A stretch of DNA of 64,000 nt from Actinokineospora sp. NBRC 105648 (GTDB lineage Bacteria; Actinomycetota; Actinomycetes; Mycobacteriales; Pseudonocardiaceae), in NCBI RefSeq assembly GCF_030269645.1, contig NZ_BSTR01000004.1:124001-188000 (forward strand). Reading direction: 5' to 3'. Positions 34,074 to 44,743 of this stretch are shown here, in pieces. The notes beneath the pieces were generated by a model. It did no database searches. It worked only from the letters and a program-made list of their open reading frames with translations, and was not told the DNA's origin. Positions within the stretch are counted from its first letter, which is position 1; each line of letters starts with the position of its first letter. The translations under genes and the position numbers were made by a program.

Positions 34074-36329
34074 TCAGGCTGTTGTGGACTTGTCCTCTTC
34101 GGACAGTGGGGTGCCGGTGCCGACCTCGTCGGTGGGGGTGTCGGCGGGTTCGGTGGGGGTTCGCTTGACTGAGGCCAGCAGGAGTTGGGCCACGTCCACC
34201 ACCTCCACGTGCTCGCCCGCCAGTCCGTCCGCCTGCCTGGCCGTGACGCCGTCGGTCAGCATCACGCGGCAGAACGGACAGCCGGTGGCGATCTTGGACG
34301 GGGCCGTTCCCAGTGCCTCGTCGACGCGTTCCACGTTGATCCGCTTGCCGATGCGCTCTTCCATCCACATCCGTGCACCGCCCGCGCCGCAGCACATCGA
34401 GCGGTCGCCGTGGCGGGGCATCTCGCGCAGCTTCGCGCCGGAGGCGCCGACGAGTTCGCGGGGGGCCTCGTAGATCTTGTTGTGCCTGCCCAGGTAGCAC
34501 GGGTCGTGGTAGGTCACGTCCTCGGCGACCGGGGCCACCGGTACCAGGCGCCGTTCGCGGACCAGCTTGTTGAGGAGTTGGGTGTGGTGCACGACCTCGT
34601 ACTTGCCGCCCAGTTGCGGGTACTCGTTCGCCAGCGTGTTGAAGCAGTGCGCGCAGGTCACGACGACCTTGCGCTTGCCCGCCTCGCGGCCCTCGAAGAC
34701 CGTGTTGATCACTTCGACGTTCTGCTGGGCCAGCATCTGGAACAGGAACTCGTTGCCCGCGCGCCGGGCCGGGTCGCCGGTGCAGGTCTCCTCCGAGCCG
34801 AGGACGACGTAGCTCACTTCAGCCATGTGCAGCAGCTCCGCGACCGCGCGGGTGGTCTTCTTGGCGCGGTCCTCGAAGGCGCCCGCGCAGCCGACCCAGA
34901 ACAGGTACTCGGCGTCGCCGAGCTCGCCGTCGAAGACCGGGACCTCGAAGTCCAGCTCCTTGGTCCAGGCCAGCCGGTCCTTGGCGTTCTGGCCCCAGGG
35001 GTTGCCCTTGTTCTCCAGGTTCTTGAACATCCCGCCCAGCTCGGAGGGGAAGTTCGACTCGATGAGCACCTGGTAGCGGCGCATGTCGACGATGTGGTCG
35101 ACGTGCTCGATGTCCACCGGGCACTGCTCCACGCACGCGCCGCAGGTCGTGCAGGACCACAGGACCTCGGGGTCGATCACGCCCAGCTCGTCGACGCCGC
35201 CGATCAGCGGGCGCTCGGCCTCGGCCAGCGCCAGCACGTCGATGCCGGCGTGCGGGTTGTCCCCGGTCAGGCCGATCTCGTCGCCCGCCATGTCCTTCTT
35301 GCCGCCCGCGAGCAGGTACGGGGCCTTGGCGTAGGCGTGGTCGCGCAGCTGGGTGATCATCAGCTTCGGGGACAGCGGCTTGCCGGTGTTCCACGCCGGG
35401 CACTGCGACTGGCAGCGGCCGCACTCGGTGCAGGTGGTGAAGTCCAGCCAGCCCTTCCAGGAGAAGTCCTCGACCTTGCCCGCGCCGAAGACGTCGGTCT
35501 CCGGGTCGGCCTCCTCGAAGTCGAGGACCTTGCCGCCGGAGGTCATCGGCTTGACCGCGCCCAGCGCGACGCCGCCGTCGGCCTCCCGCTTGAAGTAGAT
35601 GTTGAAGAAGGCGCTGAACCGGTGCCAGGCCACGCCCATGGTCATGTACTTGGCGACCACGTACACCCAGACCATCGCGCCCATCAGCTTGACGAACGCC
35701 AGCACCGAGACCAGGTTCGGGCTCGCGGGCAGCAGGTCGCCGATCGGGTTGGTGACGAAGGCCGCCCAGGTCGGCACCTCCTCGACACCGGGCAGCGCGG
35801 ACTTGGCCGCCCGCACGCCCAGGATGCCGATCCCCTCGAAGATCACCACGGCCTCGACGAAGTAGGCCTGCCAGGCGTTCGAGCCCTGGAACCTCGACAC
35901 CCGGTCGGCCCGGCGCGGGTGGTTGCGCTGCCGGATCACCGCCAGCGCCACCCCGCCGACGACGGTGCCCAGGCCGAGCAGCTCCATCAGCAGGTGCCAC
36001 AGGCTCCAGTGGTCCAGCACCGGCCAGCCCCAGCTGGGCACGAAGACCTCGCCGTAGGCCTCGAACAGCGCGGCCGAGCCGATCAGGAAGCCCCACATCA
36101 CCAGCCAGTGCCACGGGCCCACGTGCCGGAACTTGTTCATCCGGGTGTGCGCGGCGAACTCCTTGACCAGGGTGCGCATCCGGGGCACGAACGGGCCGTT
36201 GCGGGTGGCGTCGGGCTGCCCGAGCCGCACGATGGCGACCATCCTGGCCACCGTGCGGACGAACAGGCTCCAGGCCACGAGGCTGATCGCGACCGCGACC
36301 AGGCCCAGTGTCAGCTGCACGGCACCCAT
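34074..36329 (-). CDS. EtfD-like membrane (Fe-S) oxidoreductase (ETF:menaquinone)
   Basis: The 751-residue protein has an N-terminal membrane part with about 5-6 helices, a central pair of [4Fe-4S] ferredoxin motifs (FTTCTECGRCQSQCP, then WSCTTCGACVEQCPVDIEH) and two CCG domains (VTCAHCFNT and MCCGAGGARM). It resembles the mycobacterial EtfD that passes electrons from ETF to menaquinone during fatty-acid oxidation. The ATG at 36329 follows AAGGAAGG. Its promoter carries the palindrome shared with the acyl-CoA dehydrogenase gene, supporting a joint beta-oxidation electron route. Confidence 0.87.
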   Translation of the reverse strand: MGAVQLTLGLVAVAISLVAWSLFVRTVARMVAIVRLGQPDATRNGPFVPRMRTLVKEFAAHTRMNKFRHVGPWHWLVMWGFLIGSAALFEAYGEVFVPSWGWPVLDHWSLWHLLMELLGLGTVVGGVALAVIRQRNHPRRADRVSRFQGSNAWQAYFVEAVVIFEGIGILGVRAAKSALPGVEEVPTWAAFVTNPIGDLLPASPNLVSVLAFVKLMGAMVWVYVVAKYMTMGVAWHRFSAFFNIYFKREADGGVALGAVKPMTSGGKVLDFEEADPETDVFGAGKVEDFSWKGWLDFTTCTECGRCQSQCPAWNTGKPLSPKLMITQLRDHAYAKAPYLLAGGKKDMAGDEIGLTGDNPHAGIDVLALAEAERPLIGGVDELGVIDPEVLWSCTTCGACVEQCPVDIEHVDHIVDMRRYQVLIESNFPSELGGMFKNLENKGNPWGQNAKDRLAWTKELDFEVPVFDGELGDAEYLFWVGCAGAFEDRAKKTTRAVAELLHMAEVSYVVLGSEETCTGDPARRAGNEFLFQMLAQQNVEVINTVFEGREAGKRKVVVTCAHCFNTLANEYPQLGGKYEVVHHTQLLNKLVRERRLVPVAPVAEDVTYHDPCYLGRHNKIYEAPRELVGASGAKLREMPRHGDRSMCCGAGGARMWMEERIGKRINVERVDEALGTAPSKIATGCPFCRVMLTDGVTARQADGLAGEHVEVVDVAQLLLASVKRTPTEPADTPTDEVGTGTPLSEEDKSTTA

Positions 36330-36380
36330 CTGGTGGTGACCTTCCTTCGGTTGGCTTCCGGGGCGGGACCCTACGCCTTC

Positions 36381-36394
36381 TTACTGGCCGGTAA
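36381..36394. promoter_or_regulatory. Probable TetR-type operator between etfD-like and TetR genes
   Basis: TTACTGGCCGGTAA is a near-perfect 14-bp palindrome lying 52 bp before the etfD-like start and 83 bp before the divergent TetR gene. It matches the site before the acyl-CoA dehydrogenase gene. The TetR protein encoded beside it is the obvious candidate ligand. Confidence 0.65.
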
Positions 36395-36476
36395 CCGGGT
36401 TGGTGAAGCCTAAGTCGGGCAAGTGTGGCGCACACCTCGTCAACAACCTGGACGTTCGTACAGGTAGTTTGCCGCT

Positions 36477-37100
36477 GTGCACCCGCTCATCTTGCTCGCG
36501 ATCACCGTGGTCGGCTCGTCGGCACGGCTGCGGCCGGGCTACCGGCGGGTCGACGGCCGCAAGACCCGCGGCGAGCGCAAACGCCAGGAGATCACCGAGG
36601 CCACGCTGCGGGTGATCGAGCGCGACGGGGTCGCGGGCGTCTCGCACCGCACCGTCGCGCGGGAGGCGGGCGCGTCCGCCGCGTCGGTCACCTACCACTT
36701 CGCCACGCTCGACGAACTGCTCGTCGACACCCTGGTCTGGTCGGCCGAGCGGCTGGCCGCCCAGGTGCGCGACCTGATCGAGACCAGTCGGATCAAGGGC
36801 GGCAGGCCCGCGGGCGCGGTCGCCGAGATGCTGGCCGAGGCGCTCGGGCCGGAGCGCGCGCGGACCATGGCGCAGTACGAGCTCTACCTGCTCGCCGCCC
36901 GCAGGCCCGCGCTGCGACCGGCCGCCCGGCTGTGGCTGGACGTGCTGGCCAGCCTGGGCCGCCAACCGGACGAGGTCGGCTTCCGGGCGTTCCTCGCCGC
37001 GGTCGACGGGGTGCTCGTGCAGGGCCTGATCGACGACGAGCCACCCACCGCGGCCGAGCTGCTGCCGGTGGTCGAGCACCTGCTCGAACCACTCCGTTGA
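36477..37100 (+). CDS. TetR/AcrR family transcriptional regulator
   Basis: The 207-residue regulator has an N-terminal helix-turn-helix (RQEITEATLRVIERDGVAG, then HRTVAREAGASAASVTYHF) and a TetR-like ligand domain ending in DDEPPTAAELLPVVEHLL. TAGTTT ends 6 nt before the GTG at 36477, fitting a leaderless message; a GTG at 36507 is an alternative because the first ten residues are unusual. It is divergent from the etfD-like gene with a palindrome between them and so probably controls that gene. Confidence 0.86.
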   Translation: MHPLILLAITVVGSSARLRPGYRRVDGRKTRGERKRQEITEATLRVIERDGVAGVSHRTVAREAGASAASVTYHFATLDELLVDTLVWSAERLAAQVRDLIETSRIKGGRPAGAVAEMLAEALGPERARTMAQYELYLLAARRPALRPAARLWLDVLASLGRQPDEVGFRAFLAAVDGVLVQGLIDDEPPTAAELLPVVEHLLEPLR

Positions 37101-37185
37101 GCCGGTTGATCTACCCCGTGAGAGGTAGGTCGAACTGCGACCGTGGGGCGATGGCAGCGCGCCCGGCCAGCCATAACCTGGCTCT

Positions 37186-38274
37186 ATGGTCAAAAGAGCG
37201 CTGCTGGCAGCCGTGATCGCGACCGCGGCGCTGGTGACCCCGGCCGTCGCGGCCACGCCGAGCACCATCGCGGTCCCCCGGCCGACCGGGCGCTACCCGG
37301 TGGGCGCGAGCACCCTGCACCTGGTCGACAAGGCGCGCACCGACCCCTGGGCGGGCGGGCCGCGCGAGCTGATGATCACGCTGCGGTACCCCGCGTTGCC
37401 TGCGGGTCGACCCGCGCCGTACGCGACCGTTCCCGAGGTCACGGCGCTCTTGGCGGACCAGGGCATCCCGGTCGACGCGGCACTGGTGGCGGGCACGCGG
37501 ACGAACGCGCGGGTCGACGCGCCGCCGCTGCCCGGGCGCCGTCCGCTGGTGATCCTCTCCCCCGGCTTCGGCCTGCCGCGGTTCACGCTGACCGGGCTGT
37601 CGGAGGACCTCGCCTCGCACGGCTACGTCGTGGCCACCGTCGACCACGCCTACGAGAGCGTGGGGATGGCGCTGCCCGACGGCAGGCTCCTGGGGTGCGA
37701 GGCCTGCGAGGTCGTCGACGGCACCAACGCCCACCTGGTTCCCGAGACCCGCGCCAAGGACGTCACCTTCCTGCTCGACCGCCTGCTGACCTCCCGCTAC
37801 GCCCGGCTGATCCATCCCAGGCAGATCGGGATGGCCGGTCACTCGATCGGCGGCGCCGCGGCGGTCGAGGCCATGCGCACCGACCGCCGCGTCCGCGCGG
37901 GGGCCGACTTCGACGGCACGATCTTCACCCCGGCCACGCTCGACCGGCCGTTCCTGCTGGTGGACTCGGACCGGCCCGCGGACCCGAGCTGGACCGCCGC
38001 CTGGCCCGAGCTGACCGGCCCGAAGGGCTGGCGCACCGTCGCGCACGCCAACCACGGCTCGTTCCACGACGTCGCGGCCCTGGCGCCCCAGCTGGGCTTC
38101 CCGGACGACCCGGCACTGCCCGGGGCGCGCGCCACCGAGATCACCCGGGGCCTGCTGTTGTCCTTCCTGGACCGCTACCTCAAGGGCGTCCCGGTGCCCG
38201 AACCGCACTACCCGGAGGTCCGCGACAGCGCCCCGAACAGCGCTGATCGCGCTGGGCTGCCCCCACAGGGGTAG
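37186..38274 (+). CDS. Secreted alpha/beta hydrolase (PAF-acetylhydrolase/lipase-like)
   Basis: The 362-residue protein has a Sec signal peptide (LLAAVIATAALVTPAVAAT). The fold follows: PLVILSPGFGLPRFTLTGLS (oxyanion region), GMAGHSIGGAAAVEAM (nucleophile Ser in GHSIGG), DFDGTIF (acid) and ANHGSFHD (catalytic His). This order resembles bacterial PAF-acetylhydrolase-like esterases. TAACCT ends 6 nt before the ATG (leaderless). The substrate is unknown. Confidence 0.85.
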   Translation: MVKRALLAAVIATAALVTPAVAATPSTIAVPRPTGRYPVGASTLHLVDKARTDPWAGGPRELMITLRYPALPAGRPAPYATVPEVTALLADQGIPVDAALVAGTRTNARVDAPPLPGRRPLVILSPGFGLPRFTLTGLSEDLASHGYVVATVDHAYESVGMALPDGRLLGCEACEVVDGTNAHLVPETRAKDVTFLLDRLLTSRYARLIHPRQIGMAGHSIGGAAAVEAMRTDRRVRAGADFDGTIFTPATLDRPFLLVDSDRPADPSWTAAWPELTGPKGWRTVAHANHGSFHDVAALAPQLGFPDDPALPGARATEITRGLLLSFLDRYLKGVPVPEPHYPEVRDSAPNSADRAGLPPQG

Positions 38275-38373
38275 GGACAACCTCAGGGCGGAGTCGGGGG
38301 CGTCCCTGATTCATCGGGACGAGCAGCCGCCATAGCGTCGTGTCGTAGCAGTTTTCTGGCTGAGGGGTGAGTG

Positions 38374-39219
38374 ATGGCGCCGAGGAACGTTTCGGGTCAG
38401 CGGAGGATCGTGCTGGGGGTGTCCGTCGCGGGGGTGGCGGTCGTGGCGTCACTGGTGGGCGCTTGCGGTCTCGCGCCCGAGAAGTTCACCGACGACGCGG
38501 GGGTCGGGCAGACCATCCGCTCGGTGCGGGTCGGGACCGAGTCGGGGTCGGTCAAGATCCGCACCGGGTCGTCGACCTCGGTGCACCGCGACGTCTCGTA
38601 CGCGAGCACGAGACCGGGTCCGACCCACCACGTCGAGGGGGACGTGCTGGTGCTGGGCGGCTGCGAGGTGCGCAACTGCTGGGTCGACTACGAGGTCGTC
38701 GTCCCCGAGGGGGTGTCGGTGTCGGGGGACGTCGACTCCGGCTCGGTGGACGTCGAGGGGGCCTCGACGGTCAACCTGCGGGCCAGTTCGGGGCGGGTGG
38801 CGGTGCGCAGGGCCTCCGGTGCGGTCAACGTCGTGGCGGACTCCGGGTCGGTCGACCTGGTCGACGTCAAGGGCAAGGTCGCGGTCGAGGCCAGCTCCGG
38901 GGACGTCTCGGTGCGGGACATCGGCGGTGACGCCACCCTGCGCGCCCAGTCCGGCACGGTCGAGGCCCAGGGGGTGAGCGGCTCGACCAACGCCGAGGCG
39001 TCCTCGGGCAGCATCACCGTGCGGCTGGCCAAGGTCGGCGGCGTGCACGCCAACGCCGACAGCGGCTCGGTGAACGTGATCGTGCCCAAAGGCGACTACC
39101 GGGTGACCGCGCACGCCGACAGCGGGGACGTGGACAACGCCATCGGCGACCACCTCGACTCGCCCAACCACCTCGACCTCGCCGCGGGCAGCGGGGACAT
39201 CACCATCAGGTTCGGCTGA
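38374..39219 (+). CDS. DUF4097 beta-strand-repeat lipoprotein
   Basis: The 281-residue precursor has a lipobox (ASLVGAC) and then a long run of short repeats such as SGSVDVEGAS, SSGRVAVRRAS, DSGSVDLVDVKG and SSGDVSVRDIGG. These are typical of DUF4097/DUF4098 and should form a beta-helix on the outer face of the membrane. GAGGGG lies before the ATG at 38374. Three nt separate it from a TetR gene, so the two are co-transcribed. Confidence 0.88.
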   Translation: MAPRNVSGQRRIVLGVSVAGVAVVASLVGACGLAPEKFTDDAGVGQTIRSVRVGTESGSVKIRTGSSTSVHRDVSYASTRPGPTHHVEGDVLVLGGCEVRNCWVDYEVVVPEGVSVSGDVDSGSVDVEGASTVNLRASSGRVAVRRASGAVNVVADSGSVDLVDVKGKVAVEASSGDVSVRDIGGDATLRAQSGTVEAQGVSGSTNAEASSGSITVRLAKVGGVHANADSGSVNVIVPKGDYRVTAHADSGDVDNAIGDHLDSPNHLDLAAGSGDITIRFG

Positions 39220-39222
39220 GCC

Positions 39223-39888
39223 GTGGCCGACGACAGCACCGAGCTGACCGGGGCCCCGACCGGGGCCCCGGTCGTGCACGAGCGGGCCGACGCCGCACGC
39301 AACCGCAGGCGCATCCTGACCGCCGCCCGCAGGCTCTTCGGCCAGCGCGGCGTCGACACGGTCACCATGGACCAGATCGCCTCGGCGGCAGGCGTCGGCA
39401 AGGGGACGCTGTTCCGCCGCTTCGGCGACAAGTCCGGCCTGGCCGCAGCCCTGCTCGACGAGGGCGAGCGCGAACTGCGCGAGCAGGTGGCGCGGGGGCC
39501 CGCGCCGCTGGGTCCGGGGGCCGCGCCCGCCGAACGCGTGCGGGCGTTCTTCGACGCCTACCTGACCTTCCTGGCCAACCACCTGGACCTGGTGCACCTG
39601 GCCGAGACGGCGCGCCCCGGCGCCCGCTACCGGATCACCGCCTACCGGTACTGGCACCGCCACGTCGCGGGGCTGCTGGCCGACGCCCGGTTGCCCGCCG
39701 ACGGCGACGCCCTCGCGCACGTGCTGCTCGCCGCCGTCGCCGCCGACCTGCAGCGCGCGCTGCGCGAGGAGGTGCCCGCCGAGCGGATGCGGCGCAGTGT
39801 GCTGCTTGTGATCGACGCCGCAGTGGCCGCCCCGGTCGGGGCGGGAACAAGCGGCCCAGGTCCCTCGTTGTGGGTGCAGGAAGGTTGA
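39223..39888 (+). CDS. TetR/AcrR family transcriptional regulator
   Basis: The 221-residue regulator has RRRILTAARRLFGQRG, VTMDQIASAAGVGKGTLFRRF (helix-turn-helix) and a SbtR-like C-terminal domain (AYLTFLANHLDLVHLAETA). It follows the DUF4097 lipoprotein gene by 3 nt. Its stop codon overlaps the first HspR box of the dnaK promoter. Confidence 0.88.
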   Translation: MADDSTELTGAPTGAPVVHERADAARNRRRILTAARRLFGQRGVDTVTMDQIASAAGVGKGTLFRRFGDKSGLAAALLDEGERELREQVARGPAPLGPGAAPAERVRAFFDAYLTFLANHLDLVHLAETARPGARYRITAYRYWHRHVAGLLADARLPADGDALAHVLLAAVAADLQRALREEVPAERMRRSVLLVIDAAVAAPVGAGTSGPGPSLWVQEG

Positions 39889-39932
39889 GCGGGTAGGGCT
39901 CAAGTCTGAAAACTGAGTCCGGTAGGCTCAAC
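39884..39932 (+). promoter_or_regulatory. Two HspR-binding (HAIR) boxes upstream of dnaK
   Basis: GTTGAGC-N7-GCTCAAG (39884-39904) and ACTGAGT-N7-GCTCAAC (39912-39932) match the HAIR consensus CTTGAGT-N7-ACTCAAG bound by HspR in actinobacteria. They lie 62-110 bp before dnaK, and hspR is the last gene of the same operon, giving the known autorepression loop. Confidence 0.88.
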
Positions 39933-39993
39933 TTCACCAGCCCGGCCCCCAGTGGGCCGAGAACCACAGGCAGCAACACAGCAGGAGGAAGAA

Positions 39994-41834
<1,841 letters not shown>

Positions 41835-41838
<4 letters not shown>

Positions 41839-42485
41839 CCGAGCAGCACAGCGCTGACCGGCTCGCCGAGGACCAGACCGGCGACGAGCCGCGCGCCGAG
41901 CGCGAGACCGGTCCGGTCGTCGAGGTCGAGGAGGAGGTGCCCGCCGCGGCGGGCACCCACGCCCCCTCCACCCCGGAGGCCGAGGTCGGCGGCAGGCACG
42001 CCGCCGAGGAGCCCGAGCTCGACCCGTCCGCGGTGTTCAAGGCCCAGCTCGACGAGCGCACCGCGGACCTGCAGCGGCTGCAGGCCGAGTACGCCAACTA
42101 CCGCAAGCGGGTCGACCGCGACCGCGAGGCGGTGGTGTCCTCGGCCAAGGCCCAGGTCGTCACCGACCTGCTGTCCGTGCTCGACGACGTCGAGCGGGCC
42201 GGCGCGCACGGCGACCTCACCGGCGCGTTCAAGGCGGTGGCCGAGAAGCTGATCGGCTCGTTGCAGAAGGCCGGGCTGGAGCCGTTCGGCCACGAGGGCG
42301 AGCCGTTCGACCCGTCGGTGCACGAGGCCGTGCAGCACAACACCTCCACCGATGTCGACGGACCGACGGTGACCGGCGTGCTGCGCCGGGGCTACCGGTT
42401 CGGCGACCGGGTCGTGCGGGCCGCGCTGGTCGCGGTCACCGACGCGGAGCAGGCCCCGGCGGCACCCGCCGACGAGCAGAACTGA
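41835..42485 (+). CDS. grpE: Nucleotide exchange factor GrpE
   Basis: The 216-residue protein has an acidic disordered N-terminus, a long coiled helix ([21 protein letters not shown]) and the GrpE signature near [18 protein letters not shown] with [17 protein letters not shown]. It releases ADP from DnaK. The GTG overlaps the dnaK stop by 4 nt. Confidence 0.97.
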
Positions 42486-42505
42486 GCGAGGGGAGGGGAC
42501 GTCCG

Positions 42506-43702
42506 GTGAGTGCCAGGGACTGGATCGACAAGGACTTCTATCGCGAGCTGGGCGTCTCCTCCGACGCCTCGGACGCGGAGGTCAAGAAGGCCTACCGCAA
42601 GCTCGCCCGCGAGCTGCACCCGGACGCCAACCCGGGCAACGCCGACGCCGAGGCCCGGTTCAAGTCGGTCTCCGAGGCCTACGGCGTGCTCGGCGACCCG
42701 GACAAGCGCAAGCAGTACGACGAGGCGCGCAGCATGTTCGGCTCCGGCGGCTTCCGGCCGGGGGGCTTCGGGGGCGGCGGCGGTAGCGGCTTCGACTTCG
42801 GCGACATGTTCAACGGCCAGCCCGGTTTCGGCGGCGCCCAGGGCGGCGCGGCCGGTGGCGGGCTCGGCGACCTGTTCGGCAACCTGTTCAACCGCGCCCG
42901 CGGCGGCGGCGCCGGTGGGGCCACCCGGCCCAAGCGCGGGTCGGACGTGGAGACCGAGGTCCGCATCGACTTCGTCGAGGCGGTCAAGGGCGCCACCGTG
43001 CCGCTGCGGTTGTCCAGTCCGTCCACATGCGACACCTGCCACGGCTCGGGGGCCCGGCCGGGCAGCACCCCCAAGACCTGCGCCGCCTGCGGTGGTGTGG
43101 GTCTGGTCAGCCGCAGCCAGGGCGCGTTCGCCTTCAGCGAGCCGTGCCGCGACTGCCGCGGCACCGGCCGCATCGTCGAGGACCCGTGCCCCGACTGCGC
43201 GGGCGAGGGCGTCAACACCAAGACCCGCACGCTCACCGTCCGCATCCCGGCCGGGGTCGAGGACGACCAGCGCATCCGCCTCGCGGGCCAGGGCGAACCA
43301 GGTCGCCAGGGCGCCGCGGCGGGCGACCTGTACGTGCGCGTGCACGTCACCGCGCACCCGGTGTTCGGCCGCAACGGCAACGACCTGACCCTCACCGTGC
43401 CGGTCACCTTCGTCGAGCTGGCCCTCGGCACGACCCTCACGGTGCCCACCCTCGACGGTGTGGTGTCGCTGAACGTGGCCCCCGGCACGGCTTCCGGAAA
43501 GGTCCTGCGCGTGCGCGGCAAGGGCGTCGCCAAGCGCGACGGCCAGGTCGGGCACCTGATGGTCACCCTGCAGGTCGCCGTCCCGGCCGTGCTGAGCGCC
43601 GAGGCGAAGGCCGCGCTGGAGGCCTACGCCGCGGCCACCGCCGACCACGACCCGCGGCCGGAGCTGACCGCCGTCGTGCAGAAGGCGAGGCAGTCGTCAT
43701 GA
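42506..43702 (+). CDS. dnaJ: Chaperone DnaJ
   Basis: The 398-residue protein has a J domain with HPD ([10 protein letters not shown]), a G/F-rich linker with [15 protein letters not shown], and a zinc-binding region with four CxxCxGxG motifs: [24 protein letters not shown] and CPDCAGEG. The C-terminal substrate domains follow. It stimulates DnaK ATPase. It lies 20 nt after grpE and overlaps hspR by 4 nt. Confidence 0.97.
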   Translation: MSARDWIDKDFYRELGVSSDASDAEVKKAYRKLARELHPDANPGNADAEARFKSVSEAYGVLGDPDKRKQYDEARSMFGSGGFRPGGFGGGGGSGFDFGDMFNGQPGFGGAQGGAAGGGLGDLFGNLFNRARGGGAGGATRPKRGSDVETEVRIDFVEAVKGATVPLRLSSPSTCDTCHGSGARPGSTPKTCAACGGVGLVSRSQGAFAFSEPCRDCRGTGRIVEDPCPDCAGEGVNTKTRTLTVRIPAGVEDDQRIRLAGQGEPGRQGAAAGDLYVRVHVTAHPVFGRNGNDLTLTVPVTFVELALGTTLTVPTLDGVVSLNVAPGTASGKVLRVRGKGVAKRDGQVGHLMVTLQVAVPAVLSAEAKAALEAYAAATADHDPRPELTAVVQKARQSS

Positions 43703-44124
43703 ACCCGTTCCCGCCGGGCGCCGACGAGGACACCCCCGTCTTCGTCATCTCGGTGGCCGCCCAGCTCTCCGGCCTGCACGCCCAGACCCTGCGCAGCTAC
43801 GACCGCCAGGGTCTGGTCTCCCCCGGCCGGACCCCCGGCGGCGGCAGGCGCTACTCGGTCCGCGACATCGCCCTGCTGCGCGAGGTCCAGCGCCTCTCCC
43901 AGGAGGCGGGCGTCAACCTGGCGGGCATCAAGCGCATCATCGAGCTCGAGAACGAGGTCGACGCCCTGCGCGGCCGGATCGACGAGCTCACCGAGCAGCT
44001 GGCGGCGGCCTACGTGGCCGCCGAACAGGCCGCGGCCGCCATCCACAAGTCCTACCGCCACGACCTCGTCCCGGTCCGCCAGCAGACCGCCCTCGTCGTC
44101 TGGCGCCCCCAGAAACGCGGCTGA
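43699..44124 (+). CDS. hspR: Heat-shock repressor HspR (MerR family)
   Basis: The 141-residue protein has a MerR-type helix-turn-helix ([20 protein letters not shown], then [20 protein letters not shown]) and a coiled coil ([21 protein letters not shown]). HspR with DnaK as co-repressor represses the dnaK operon and clpB in actinobacteria. Matching HAIR sites lie upstream of both here. The ATG overlaps the dnaJ stop by 4 nt. Confidence 0.96.
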   Translation: MNPFPPGADEDTPVFVISVAAQLSGLHAQTLRSYDRQGLVSPGRTPGGGRRYSVRDIALLREVQRLSQEAGVNLAGIKRIIELENEVDALRGRIDELTEQLAAAYVAAEQAAAAIHKSYRHDLVPVRQQTALVVWRPQKRG

Positions 44125-44169
44125 AAGCCGGAACGCTGGATCCCCACCGCCCACCATCCCAACCGGGCC

Positions 44170-44189
44170 GCGGGCAGCAAGCCGCCCGC
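44170..44189 (+). terminator. Weak hairpin after hspR
   Basis: GCGGGC (44170-44175) pairs with 44184-44189 around an 8-nt loop, 46 nt after the hspR stop. Outer CCGG bases may extend it. The remaining sequence up to 44359 shows nothing recognisable. Confidence 0.4.
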
Positions 44190-44359
44190 CTGCCGGGATT
44201 GGCCGCGCGCCGCATCGCCGACCCTCTGTCCAGACAATGCCCGGTTCTTCCAGGCCGTGATCGACCTCGCCACCCGCCCACTCTGACCTTGAAGAGACGG
44301 CCTGGCCACTTGCAGCAGGGCCCGTTCTCGGCGCCACTCCCTCTGCGCGCCCAATGCCG

Positions 44360-44733
44360 TCAGGCGACGCAGAACTCGTTGGCCTCGGGATCGTGCATGA
44401 CGACGTGGCCGAGTTCTCCCCCGTAGGACTCCTCGCGCACCGCTGTCGCGCCCGCGGCCACGAGTTCGGCCACCTTCGCGCGGATCAGCCGTTCCCGTTC
44501 GGCCATGTCCCACGGTGGTTCCCCGGCCACCCGGATGTCGATGTGCACCCGGTTCTTCGCCGTCTTCGCCTCGGGGACCCGCAGGAAACCGATCGCAGGT
44601 CCCTTGCCGTCCGGGTCGACGATCGACGCGCCGTCCGGGTCGTCGTAGCCCGGTTCGGGTATCCCAGCGCGCGCGCCCAGAACGCGGCGAGCCGGTGGGG
44701 GTCCGCCGCGTCGCAGCCGAGGGTCCAGTGCAC
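44360..44733 (-). pseudogene. VOC/glyoxalase-like gene broken by a frameshift
   Basis: The first frame (from the GTG at 44733) encodes HWTLGCDAADPHRLAAFWA and RALGYP. After that the sensible reading continues in the +1 frame as EPGYDDPDGASIVDPDGKG, then HIDIRVAGEPPWDMAERERL, down to the stop at 44360. The combined ~124-residue product is a normal actinobacterial VOC protein. One base is missing in a C run (GGG on the plus strand, 44657-44659). It is either a real 1-bp deletion or a sequencing error in a homopolymer. It lies 10 nt beyond the flavohemoglobin-like gene. Confidence 0.8.
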
Positions 44734-44743
44734 GGCGCCGGGA

